Assembly (NCBI GenBank): GCA_014281115.1
Contig: JACONQ010000009.1
Location: forward strand, 2,604,001-2,668,000
DNA length: 64,000 nt
Source: Laburnicola sp. R22_1
Lineage: Eukaryota > Ascomycota > Dothideomycetes > Pleosporales > Didymosphaeriaceae
Reading direction: 5' to 3'
Numbering within the stretch: position 1 is the stretch's first letter; each line of letters opens with the position of its first letter. The position numbers and the translations under genes were made by a program. The notes below the pieces were generated by a model that made no database searches, was not told the origin of the DNA, and was given only the letters and a program-made list of their open reading frames with translations. This document shows, in pieces, positions 43,391 through 54,103 of the stretch.

Positions 43391-46043
43391 ATCAGGTCTG
43401 AAGGTAGATGTGTTCGCGTGCCGTTCGCGGCAACGAACCATCCCTTACTGCGTTTCTTACCTTCTCGCCCAGGTCACCACTCGCCGCCTCTCTTGTTGTT
43501 GTGTTTCGGAAGCTGTGTCGCGCTCGTCTCTCCCCCACTCAACCACCTCCCGGGTCTCGCTCATCAGATGATGTCTTCATCTGGTGAGACTCTACCCTGC
43601 TTCGGCTAAAACGAGTCCCATCCGCAGAGCTCACGGTTCAACGTACCGGATGGGTCTAGTAGCCGTATGGCGAAGCCAAGATGAGCTCAAATCCAAGATC
43701 AGTAAGGTTGCAGGTATTCTGTGGGCAGTAGAAGAGTAGCAGTAAAGCTGACGAGAAGCTAACGGTCAACAGAACACGATGCCGCTGGCAACAAGCTGAC
43801 GATGAACAGAACGTACCGCATACGTTATCTTCTGTAGCCGCAGTTGATCGAACCCACAGGTGGCCCCGCACCTTGAGCCCGACCATTCTCCGATCCTCGA
43901 AAGCCCCGTATACCACGACCCTAGAGTACATCCGCGCAACACAAATACAGGGACAGCCGGCAGAGGCATTGAGACACAAGAGATACTGGGCAAAGCCGTC
44001 ACCCTCAAGCCAGCGCTGGCGCTGAATTGCTTGTCGCGCAGGCCGGTAGCCTTGCTGGGAGATGCCGCCCCTACTCCATATTACATACTGCTCGAGTGCG
44101 AATGCGAAGGCATAAATACGGATGCTGATCGCGTATCGGGACATGGAAGAGCGGCATGGCCACGTCTGCCTTGACGGGGGCTCAACTGCTGGAGGCGACA
44201 CTTAGCCTGGAAACATTGGTGCAAGGAGATAGCCAGCCGTATTGGCAGAAGTCACAGGCTTTGACCGGCCTCGCAGAGATCCAGATATTGAGGTCGTGCT
44301 GCAGATGGGTATATTTTCGACCTGAAATACCATGTGGAATTTTGAGCATGGCAGATAGACTGTAGTTAGAGTTTGGCCGGAGATCTACATATGCAATCTT
44401 TTTGATGAACGAACGAATAGTTGCAACTCTTTGCGTGTCTCTGCTTTAGGTCCTGGGTTTCGCGTCATGTAATTTAATGCTATTGAGCGAGAAAGAAACG
44501 GAGGACACTCTCGTGCGTATATAGCGACTTGATTCTTCGTGTTACAACTCTCCGTGTATGATTTCTCTGTAGTAGATGCATAGCGTACTTTGTGTATCGG
44601 GAGCTTGACTTCGACGTTTCAGGTACATGATCGTAACCTTGACTCTGTAGAAGTATGTCATGATCTCTGTATCCCGTTGACGGCGTTGAAGTGAGCTTTT
44701 AGACTGGGGATTTGGAATGTAAATCCTAGAGATATGGAATTTGCTCGTAATACTCAAAGGAGACCAGGAAAAAGACGAAATCATCTGCGGCCCGGGAGGG
44801 GAGGGATATGCTGGCGGGCTGGGACATACAGAAGGCACACTGCATGGCACCCTGAAAATCAATAGAGCACACAATCAGTAGCTGCCGATCAAAGAGATAC
44901 TGGGGTTCTTACGCGTATGGGCTCCTCACCTTGCGTGCGTCACCGGCTTGGTTGCATCACCCGTTGCCTCGCCAAGGTCCACACAGCCCGCCTCGCCCTA
45001 TCACCCGCCCCACACTACCTGCCCCATAGATGCCAAACTATCCCCCTACTGCCTCTTTTGACGACTATATATATTATACTTTTTGCCTTCTTTCCTCGTA
45101 GTCAGTCAAGTTGCGGTACATCAACTTGGCTGGCTACACTCGAAAGAACAGATGCTAACACAAAAGACAGGGTCGGCAGTTCGAGTACCGCCCCGGCCGG
45201 GGGTGCTATCGGCTTACTTTTTTGCAAAAAAATCGTCATCGGATAGTTTTAACGGATGCCAGAGCCCCAGATGCTTCCCGTGTGTGAAACACCTTTTTTT
45301 TTTGCACTAGTTATAGCTTTATTGGCAATGGGATACAGAGTATCTCGCTCTTTTTTGGCTTCTTTCTGCTTTTTGCGGCAGCCGCGGGGCACGGGACTGG
45401 GGTGGATGGATGGTGAATGTCGGGAGTCTATATGTGGTTAGCGCGGTTTTGGGTGCAGGTACTTGCTCCCTCCCTGCCGCCGGCTTTCTGAATCTGGCCC
45501 ACCAACACGCAGGTCAACTTCCGGTCCAGATCTTGCAGTAAGTATACACGCAGCAGCTCCTTGGTCTCAGTGCCCCATACTGCCACACGTCTGGCTCCTT
45601 GGCCAGCACCGGCTGCACCTCGACACCTGGGATACCCCGCGCTCGGCCTTCGAAACTCAATCAGCCCCTCAGCTCTGAGCCAGCGGTGCCTATACTCCGG
45701 AGGAGCTCTCTTCGCCCGTGCACAATCTGCGGTCGCGTGTACTGACTTGAAAAGTTTCCGCCGCTCATTGCCGCCAGGACAGCCGCTCTCCGTCCTCAAC
45801 ACCCAGCTCGACCGCGCATCTCTCAAGGTATGTGTGCGCATGCCCTGAACGGGCTTCCTGCGCCCATTCAATCTGCCATCACGCGTACTGACGACTTTGC
45901 GCGACCAGCGACGAGCTACTCTGCAAGATCAAACGTCTCCGCCGTCTTTCCTCAAGTACAACCTCAGGTAAGCCTGCTGGCGTCCAGCTTCTGCGTCCAA
46001 TGAGTACGACGCCCGCACATACTAACTCGTTGACACCAGCGCA
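43391..46043. other. gene-poor region, possible 5' exons of the next gene at its right end
   Basis: 43391-45400: no recognised gene; long frames on both strands overlap and look like shadows. 45560-46025: a chain of plausible plus-strand exons with consensus introns leads into the gene at 46044. Exon 45753-45825 ends at GTATGT with branch TACTGAC, and exon 45908-45966 ends at GTAAGC with branch TACTAAC. Read together they give SLPPGQPLSVLNTQLDRASL and RRATLQDQTSPPSFLKYNLS in frame with the next start. A 147-codon antisense frame competes with this reading. Confidence 0.4.
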
Positions 46044-46664
46044 ATGGCCGAAGCCGTCATAGCTAAACTCCATTTGAGGAGCGGGCAGTTTCGCCTCTAC
46101 GGCCCCGATTATGAGACGTCCGATCCCATCCCCACATATAACATGTTCTACTACTACGAGAAGTCCGGCAAGATGAAGGAATTCCGGAAGAAGGCGGAGG
46201 AGGCCGGCCACGAGCCTAAGTCGTTTTGGGACCTGCTCAAGCGCTTGATCAACGACTCGGCCACAAATCTCAAGCAGGGGCTGGAGATCAAGGAGTTCTT
46301 CAACATGATTGATAGCCTTATGGCTTATTGCGTGGTCCAAGCCAGCATGCGGCGCGCCGGTTATGCAGCAGGTCGCCCTGCCTGGGAACCGAGCATGGGA
46401 GGAATTCCCCTAGCTTATCCCATCAACGAGGGAATAGCCACGGCCAAGCGCTGGGAGAATTTCGCCAAGGGCAACATCTGGACCATGGGCTACCGTGGTC
46501 CGCGTTCCCTTTGGGACGCGTTGTGCCGTCTCATCCGGGCCAAGGGACACCTTCTTCGGCAGCTCAACGACGGACGGGCGCTCGAGATGTTCCACCTGCT
46601 CAAGTGCATGCAAGTCTCCTTCGAGAATAGGCGCGACAAGGGAAAGGAGATCCGTCATATATAG
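46044..46664 (+). CDS. hypothetical protein, possibly with spliced upstream exons
   Basis: 206 aa from ATG 46044 (MAEAVIAKLHLRSGQFRLYG) to TAG 46662-46664, single exon. Text looks protein-like throughout: DPIPTYNMFYYYEKSGKMKE, FWDLLKRLINDSATNLKQGL, SLMAYCVVQASMRRAG and LWDALCRLIRAKGHLLRQLN. The last part resembles the FWDLLKRLINDSATNLKQ part, hinting at an internal duplication of a helical motif of the form (F/L)WD.L.RLI. A 3' acceptor (ACACCAG) with a TACTAAC branch sits four bases before the ATG, so translation may begin further upstream (see preceding entry). No signal peptide or known domain. Fairly confident it is real because of codon pattern and splice context. Confidence 0.65.
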   Translation: MAEAVIAKLHLRSGQFRLYGPDYETSDPIPTYNMFYYYEKSGKMKEFRKKAEEAGHEPKSFWDLLKRLINDSATNLKQGLEIKEFFNMIDSLMAYCVVQASMRRAGYAAGRPAWEPSMGGIPLAYPINEGIATAKRWENFAKGNIWTMGYRGPRSLWDALCRLIRAKGHLLRQLNDGRALEMFHLLKCMQVSFENRRDKGKEIRHI

Positions 46665-47801
46665 GTTAGCTTCTCCTGCGAGAAGGTAGCTGGGAACCTG
46701 CCATTAGCACAATACAAGTAGCATGGCATACATCGGGACGGCCGCCGGATGGGACAACACCCTCGGCATGAGCCACGAAACCTAGTATTCAAAGAGTTAG
46801 TAACGGAACATGATCATGGATCGGGCAGGATAGCGAGAACTGCCGAGGCAAGATACTCATCCACCATCTTCCGTAACCAAACTCATCACATCCCCACTTT
46901 GCCTCTCTCCTCTCCACATTGATCTTCGAATCCCAAGCCCCCACCACTTCCCGCTCCTCTTCCCCACAACACGCGCACAGCTCATCTCCACGCAGGCATT
47001 CCCGCGGCACCAACAGGTGTTCGCGAGACATAACACACACCCAAACCTACACGACTGATAGTAACCTCTGATATTTCGTCCCTCCCCACCCACGCACTCC
47101 CAGCGCCCAGCTCTCCTGACTTTAAGAGACCGAGATAGGTATGCGCGAGCCCCCTGCACTCCCAGAGCCCCAGTCTCTTGACTTCAAGAAAAGGGATAGG
47201 TACACAAAGGAACGACAAACACGCGAATGTTTGCCGCAGAGAAAAAAGAACATGCAATCAGTTGCAGCCGACCTGCGAGGCTACGGCGAGGCCATCACCT
47301 TTTCGGAGAGGGTGGCGTCTACCGGGAATCGGTAACCTTGTCCATGGGCGTGTCGCTTCCGCTCCGACAAGCCCTGTTCGCGTCTTCCCTCAGGCAACCG
47401 GACATTTTCTTGTACAGGATGAGAAGAAGGGCTACTAGGGGCTTTCGGGGGTGACACTGAGAGATGTGGAGAGAGACTTGTACGTGCGAGATGGGTCGGA
47501 GAAGAAGTCGGTGATGGAGACTCGAAGATGGAGGACCGATGTTTCGAGGTTTGAGACGCGATGGCGATGGAATGGGAATGTCCGTAGAGGATGGGGTATG
47601 AAGATATCGTGTTTGACTTTACGAATGTAGAGTCAGGGCTGACATACCGTTTGAAGAATGGAGAAAAGTGTATCTACACCGAGCGAGTCTCTGGCTGTAC
47701 AATGAGACCTTTCGATATCTCCGGATCTTCTATTCATGGTGGCGGCCTTCCAGGGTATTCGATAGATGTTGTAGGACAAACCCATGCTGATACATGGGCG
47801 A
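46665..47801. other. spacer with unassigned frames
   Basis: A minus-strand frame ending near 46792 reads HLLVPRECLRGDELCACCGE then WDSKINVERREAKWGCDEFG, which looks like the end of a Cys-containing protein, but its start cannot be placed. Plus frames 47141-47460 carry nothing recognised. Confidence 0.3.
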
Positions 47802-47889
47802 GATGGGGGTTGGATTCGAACCAACAGCACATCTATGCTCTCGCATAGAGGCCACCACGGCAAGTCTCCTACCACTTGCCGACCCCACC
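47802..47889 (-). tRNA. tRNA-like cloverleaf RNA candidate (class II size, aberrant arms)
   Basis: Minus strand, 88 nt. 5' GGTGGGG pairs with 3' CCCCATC over seven positions (one G-U). The T arm is perfect (GTTGG-TTCGAAT-CCAAC) and forms a consensus B box; the A-box region TCGGCAAGTGGTAGG is acceptable. Between them lie two strong hairpins: CGGCAAGT/ACTTGCCG with loop GGTAGGAG, and TCTATGC/GCATAGA with a GAGA tetraloop. The second has no seven-base anticodon loop, so no anticodon can be assigned. There is no T-run just downstream. It may be a tRNA-derived gene, a divergent class II tRNA, or another structured RNA. Confidence 0.4.
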
Positions 47890-49739
47890 GTAGTTTGTGA
47901 GACGTGTAGTCCCATGGTTGACATGTTGAGCCCATTGAAAATCCGATGTGGAAGATGCAGATGATGAGACCTTCTCTGAGATCCGTATTATCGCAATGCC
48001 GTAAGTAATACATATTTCCAGAATGTGTTAATGATTTCCTGTTAGAGATTAGCATTAAATTACACACAAGTTATGATGGCAAACCTTGAATGGGATGTCG
48101 ACATTGAGACACATCATTTCGAACAAGATGTTTATGTTGCCGACCATGACATCTTCTCTCCTGACCTCATCACCAGAAATCGCCGTGCCACGAGTCCAGC
48201 AGATACGAATGCCTCTTCGGTTTCAGATGGCAAAGTCTCGAAGATCGCTCAGGCGAGACGTAAGTAAAAGTGCTGCATCTATTGCTTTTGGCCAAACTTG
48301 ACTTTTGCAGAAATCGGAGAAGAACACATCCTCGGAGGATTGTAAACTCTGCAGAGGGCATGCACCCAAGCAAGACACAGCGGAATCGATATCCTCAATG
48401 CCATATCCAGATCATCGCTTCAAATCTTGCAATTGCCGATATTCGAACCGGACACGCAGACTCCCACAGCATCGTAGGACGTCGTTCATAGAGCACATAG
48501 CAAATGAAACCTTACCTCTTACAAGAGGGAAAGATCGTAATGCCATAAATCACAACTACAGTCCGTACAAAGCAATTGCCTATTGAAGGTAGCTCGAGTG
48601 GGCCCCTGACCATCAGAAAGGCAAGAACGATGCTGCACTACAGGGGTACCACGGCATCCGCGAGTCGCACTTGCCACATAAGATGTAAATGAGCACCTTC
48701 ATGTCCGTCACTCGGCTCATTGCACGACGAGCTGATGATGTTGCCATCGCCGATTTGGGCAGGTGTGCTTGAACCGTACCAGCTCGAATGGCAAGAACGA
48801 TACTGCGGAAGCATGGAGACGCGCGACTTCAAGAATTGCTGAGAAGTATAGTCATGATATGGCAGGCGTGTCAGGAGTTCATATATCTGGGGCGTTCTAG
48901 ATGAAGATGCTGGCAGACACGCAAAATGGCGACATGGCAAGTACGAAGGGGGCTCCTTCCGCAAACACTGAGGGTGGTCCAGATACGAGCCGCATCAGTG
49001 TGATCAGGCGCAGGACGGATTGGGCATCTCCAGATCTATGCCGCATACAAATGTGACCCCTGAAGATACTTTGGCCTTGTCGAAGAGGGCCAAATGTAGC
49101 TTTAGACACTCTTCTGAGGCACAGGAAGTTGCGTATGATGACTTCTGCGCTGAGCTTATTTGCGGAGATGTTGGATATTGGTGTAGTGCTTATTGCGGTA
49201 TACAGGCTTGTGATGATGATTGTGATGTCGCTACGGCCATCCCATGTTCATACGTTCATGCGCATGGAGTTTCGCGCATGTAGTGTTGCGCAATCACGAT
49301 GTCTAGGCCCCTCCAGGGCTTTGCAGAATGGCCTCATCAGAGACAATCATTTGGAGGCTTCCCCTGAATATACTTGATATCCATGATCTGAGAGCTCAAA
49401 CGTTGCAGACCTCCTACGGTCGTGGCGTCGCAGAAGTTTGCTGCAGGTCTTTCACAGCGTTGGTTTGGCGCAAATGCACGGGCAAACAGTTGGGATGAGA
49501 ATCACGATTTCCAGCCTTGGAAAGCCCTGCCGCAGATAGCGCGCACGCAGCCCGGCGGTGAACACCAGCCTAGGGATCCAAGTAAGAGATTCCGGAGTGT
49601 TCAGCAGAGGCATCCTCTTCTCCTGAGTTCATTTGAAGACGCCGAAGCAGCGAAAGACAGCACGGGGGGCTTGTTTGCTGCTGGCATGGGAAGTTTGCTC
49701 ACCCGAATCTTCGGCGCAGAGCCTCTACAACGCTGGCGG
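47890..49739. other. spacer
   Basis: Overlapping short frames only (for example 48073-48267 and 49020-49283, no motif). Plus frame 49422-49850 runs into the tandem repeat described next. Confidence 0.35.
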
Positions 49740-50320
49740 GTGCAGAATCAGTGCGGGAGGGCCTGGGAGGACCATCACGGTGTCGTTGCCGCCTTTCACT
49801 CAGCCGCGCCACTTGCGCTGGGATCCTCAGACGCCTTTACCGCTGTGTGAGAGGGATCTTGCTGGTAGATGCATATTCAATGTAGATTGCCCTGGGAGCG
49901 GGGCATGACCACACAGAGTTGTTGCTGCCTTTCACGAAGCCGTGTCATTGCCACCGGCAATCTCCTTTACTGAATGTGATGTGCACGAGAAAGAGACGAA
50001 CCAGGGAGCTCTTCCATATGAGCATACTCGGCGTAGACAGCCCTGGAGACTTGGGACGGCCATCATGGAGTTGCTGTTGCCTTTCACTAAGCCCTGCTAT
50101 CGGCGCCGGCATCCCCAGCCGCCTTTACTGAGTGCAGAGGAAAGAGATAAACTAGGGAGCCCTTTCGTATGAGCGTATTCCATGTGGATAGCTCTAGAGA
50201 CTTGGGACGACCGTCACGGAGTTGCTGTTGCCTTTCACAAAGCCCTGCTATCGGCGCCGGCATTCCCAGCCGCCTTTACTAGATGGCGGGAGAGTGACTG
50301 GCGGGGAATCTCTCGCCCCT
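49740..50320 (+). repeat. four ~136-153-bp degenerate tandem repeats
   Basis: GCCTTTCAC landmarks at 49791, 49927, 50080 and 50230. Units share GAC(C/G)(A/G)TCA(C/T)GG-GTTG, CGCCTTTAC and TGG(G/A)GACTTGGGACG. Coding-like text in different frames (WEDHHGVVAAFHSA, WDDRHGVAVAFHKA) shows the ancestral unit was probably translated. Confidence 0.75.
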
Positions 50321-51984
50321 GGTCTCTTCGAGCTGCTGAGTGGGTGCCGTTGTGCCTTCCCCATCCTACAGAGCCACCAGGTTTGCTGAGGAGCCCGACA
50401 TGTCCACAGGGGCGGCATGACCGCTCAGGCGACCCTTGTACTTGCACTGGCGGTCTTGCAACAGCAAGGAGACATATGGGATCCTGCTCTCATGCCCCGC
50501 ATGCCTATTTCGTGCCCGTAGAGTGAAAGACGCTGGACCGGCAGACGCCGCGCACAGACCCCGGGCAGCCTTAGTGAGGGTAGCCGACCACGCGCTCGCC
50601 TCCAACGACAGAACACCATCACGACACCACGACAGCCTCCGCTCGTTTTTCTCGCACCACCGCAGCGACGAGGTTGGCGGACGCCATTGCATGACCGCCC
50701 ACGCCCCTTTGCATGCGTCTGCTGTTGTTGGCAGCCGCAGCAGCAAGCACGACATGGCGGCAAGCTTGTTTGTCGATTACCCCGCCCTGCTCCTCCTGTT
50801 TTACTCTCCTCCCTCATTGCCCCTCACCTACTGCGACGGACATGTAGCCGTCGAGGCGAAGCAGAAAGCCTTCAAAGCTCAAGGTACGTGACTGCATCCC
50901 TTACAACACCAGCAACAGATTGTCGCCACGAAGCTAGGCCTCCGAGTCGATGGCGGCACGCCTGCAGGCTCACCCTGAAGCCCTGGCTGCGGGGGCAACG
51001 GCCCTGGCTTTGGCAGCTGTTGGCTGACTCCCTCGAGCGACCTCCGTCCTCACCACGACAGAGCTCAGACAGAGCTCAACAACCCTTACTCGAGTCGATC
51101 GGCTTCATGACCGCACCTGACGTCGACGCTTTGCTAACCACTCGCCAGTCATGCGCACTTCGGCGATAAGCCACCAAGCGCAACAATGCTCACATCCTGA
51201 GCCGAAGATGGGCCCGGAAGACTCGGGCCCATCTTCAATATCCGAGGACATACCAAGTCCCAGCACCAGGGTTCCATTTTGGCGCAAGAGGCTAATCGAG
51301 GACCATAAGCGTCGACTAGCTGAAAGGTTCTCAGTCATGACGCACTTCGGCGTGGTAAGCCATCAGGCGCAACACCGCTCACATCCTGAGCCGACGAGGT
51401 TGAAGAGAGTGAGGCACAGGCTGAGCGTCTGGGAGCCGTTTCTCGCTTGGAGAGAGGTCAGATGTCGACGACAAGTGGCAGGTAAGCCCCTCCTCTCCTA
51501 CAGCCATGGCGACAACCTTGACTCCTCCATCCGCAACGACAGCGAGCTTCGGGGCCACGGTGTCGTCAGTTATTTAGATCGGTGTTGCTAACCTTGTTGA
51601 CAGATCTTTCGTCGACCGACTGCCTCGCCCGTCTCTTCGAGATGGTTGCGACCATCTGATCGAATGTGCTCGTATGGAGTCCACGTCGCCTCTCCGAATG
51701 GGAGACCGTCCAAGCCGACCACGAAGCACGCGCTAAAGCCGAACTCGAGCGCAAAGCAGATCTCAAAGCCCAGCTCACCACAGAGACTCGCGCAGGCAAC
51801 GACGTCCTCGCTTTCCGGTACCGCGAGTACATCGAGATCTACCCGTTGAAGAAGGGAGAGCGCATCTCGCAGTACTATCTTGGCTTAGGGTTGTGCCGTC
51901 TCGCACCCCCCGGTGCCCATATCTTCGTCTCGCGGAAGCTCAGCTTCGGGCATGGGCTATTCGTACAAGTAGCAAGGTCTTAGT
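50321..51984. other. decayed region with a ~60-bp direct repeat
   Basis: GCGCACTTCGGCG...AGCCA(C/T)CA(A/G)GCGCAACA, followed by GCTCACATCCTGAGCCGA, occurs near 51152 and 51341. A helical piece (DHEARAKAELERKADLKAQL ... FRYREYIEIYPLKKGERISQ, 51700-51875) looks like a gene fragment of unknown family. No intact gene is called. Confidence 0.4.
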
Positions 51985-52029
51985 TTGGAGCGCTCATACA
52001 CCAGCAAGAAGCCTTCGCCGCATGTGCGG

Positions 52030-52167
52030 CGGGCGCTCCCTGCTGCATCCAACCATGCCATTCCGGAACCATTCCGGATTCTCATGTCGGATCCCAACAG
52101 CTCAATCATCGACTTCTACCCCGAAGACTTTGAAATCGATCTCAATCTCAACAAGCGGTCACCCTGA
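52030..52167 (+). pseudogene. RAT1/XRN2 internal fragment
   Basis: The plus frame 51985-52167 includes LPAASNHAIPEPFRILMSD followed by PNSSIIDFYPEDFEIDLN, the conserved central XRN segment (LPAAS...P-IIDFYPEDFEIDLNG). It departs from the family at NLNKRSP and stops. It is from a different part of the protein than the 14.3-kb fragment and on the opposite strand. Confidence 0.8.
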
Positions 52168-52359
52168 CACTCACCGAAAAGGGCCCATTACTCGTAAAGG
52201 AAATGGTCAACAGACACCTCATCATCAATCTGGAATTGAAGAATAGGCACTGGGAACAACCAAGCAGCGCACCTCGTGGCAGTGCGACTCACGCGACGGC
52301 TAGTGACCCCCCGGGCGATGTCTTCCTCAACTTCGGCAAGCATAATGCTCTAGCAATCA

Positions 52360-52575
52360 TTTGGGAACTCCAGACTCCGGCAACTTTGGGTCGCAACCCA
52401 TCGTAGCCGGCACGCACCGGCACAAGCCGAGTGTCTCGAGCTAGTGGGACAGCGCTGTAGCAAATGTTTCTCCACCTGGAACTCCAGACTCCGGAAATTT
52501 CGGGTCGCAACCCATCGTAGCCGGCATGCACCGGCACAAGCCGAGTGTATCGAGCCAGTGGGACGGTTCCCATCG
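52360..52575. repeat. two 114-bp direct repeats
   Basis: GGAACTCCAGACTCCGG starts at 52364 and 52478. Both continue with GGTCGCAACCCATCGTAGCC and CACCGGCACAAGCCGAGTGT. Confidence 0.85.
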
Positions 52576-52869
52576 TTCATTGTTATTGAGACGCCCGCAT
52601 CGAGCCCTCCGGTAGCAAACAAAACATCTACACTCCGACTCACTCGCCCGGCTCAATGGCTTCCTCTCGTCCGCACGTTCGTGTTCCATCAATGGTGTCG
52701 CGCGTTTCTGTCCCGGACACAAAGGGCACCAAGGACAACGCCGCCTCCGTTGGCGCCATCGGAGCGGAGCGCGCAGCTGGCGTAGCGCTTCCTCGTTCCC
52801 CAGCCCTTCGTCGAGGGATCCCTTCAATTGCTCCTTCGGCCAACGAGCGAGCTGTGTTCCGCGTCTTCT

Positions 52870-53345
52870 TGGGCCGTGTCTGCCCCGCCAACAAGCAAGC
52901 TGGTACAGAGTACCGCCTTCAAGTCGATACAGAGTACAACCGGCTCCTCCGAGAGTACGACAGGCTGCTCCCAAACATCGAGGTTGCATAGTTTTCTTGG
53001 ACCGTGTCTGCCCCGCCAACAAGCAAGCTGGCACAGAGTACAGCCTTCAAGTCGATATAGAGTACAGCAGGCTGCCCCAAGCGACAATGACTATGTTGTT
53101 TTTAAGCATATGCTTAATTACTTCCCACTCGTCCAGCATACGCAGAAGCTTCTGGAAGGCGGCGACACCGAATTTGACCAGGTCAATGCCGTGTCTGCAC
53201 AGTCAACAAACAAGTCGCTGCAGAGTACAGCCTTCAAGTCGATATAGAGTATAGCAGGCTGCTCCCAGCGACAATGACTACTTTGTATTTGAGCATATGC
53301 TCAATTACTTCCCACTTGTCCAGCAGACGATGTTCGAGGAGATGG
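52870..53345 (+). repeat. three copies of a CCGCCAACAAGCAAGCTGG / AGTACAGCCTTCAAGTCGAT unit
   Basis: GTGTCTGC...AACAAGCAAGCTGG-like starts near 52879, 53006 and 53190. Copies 2 and 3 are followed by a shared segment GCGACAATGACTAYGTTGT... and TTACTTCCCACTYGTCCAGC. One frame reads FLGRVCPANKQAGTEYRLQV. The unit's second half also starts the 168-bp repeat below. Confidence 0.75.
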
Positions 53346-53600
53346 GAACAGTGATCGAGGTACGGGATCGCGAAGAGACTGCAACGGCGGCCAAGGTACA
53401 GATGCGGGAGAAGACCGTAATGTGCAGAGCAGGTTCTTGGTCCATCAATGAATCTTCGCTTCCGAGCGACGAGAAAATTCTTCGCAGTTGCTCAAATCAG
53501 ACCAGGCCGAATGGTCTTCCGATTTCGCAGCACCAGACCCTACGCTCGAAGACTGGAAGCCACCAGCGGAAAACATACCAGTCCCTGGCAAGATTAGAGA

Positions 53601-54103
53601 CTCCCAGCGACAATGACTATTTGTTTTTGAGCACATGCCCAATTCACCGGCTTAATAGCGTTGGAGGATCCTCTCGGCCTAAATGCTGGTTTCGCAGAAC
53701 CTAATCCAGCTCTTAAAGACTGGAAACCACCAGCTGAGAACGTCCCGGTGGCGGGAAAGATTCGAGACTCCCAGCGACAATGACTACTTTGTTTTTGAGC
53801 ACATGCTCAATTCACCGGCTGAATAGCGTCGGAGGATCCTCTCGGCCTAAATGCTGGTTTCGCAGAACCTAATCCAGCTCTTAAAGACTGGAAACCACCA
53901 GCTGAGAACGTCCCGGTGGCGGGAAAGATTCGAGACTCCCAGCGACAATGACTACTTTGTTTTTGAGCACATGCTCAATTCACCGGCTGAATAGCGTCGG
54001 AGGATCCTCTCGGCCTAAATGCTGGTTTCGCAGAACCTAATCCAGCTCTTAAAGACTGGAAACCACCAGCTGAGAACGTCCCAATGGCAGGAAAGATTCG
54101 AGA
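53601..54103 (+). repeat. three 168-bp tandem repeats
   Basis: CTCCCAGCGACAATGACTA landmarks at 53601, 53768 and 53936; copies 2 and 3 look identical. An earlier relative precedes at about 53490-53600. One frame of each unit reads NPALKDWKPPAENVPVAGKI then RDSQRQ and a stop. The last copy runs on as KIRDPRFKRIRSAQR, which is probably the original coding exit. Confidence 0.9.

Noticed and set aside
43656..44201. 181-codon minus frame opposite a 104-codon plus frame
   Set aside because: Neither has a motif or a splice context and each is the other's shadow, so no call was made.
45160..45225. Possible tRNA T arm (GGCAGTTCGAGTACCGCC) followed by a T-run
   Set aside because: The stem does not pair around TTCGAGT, no matching acceptor strand or A box lies upstream, and the B box fails at two positions.
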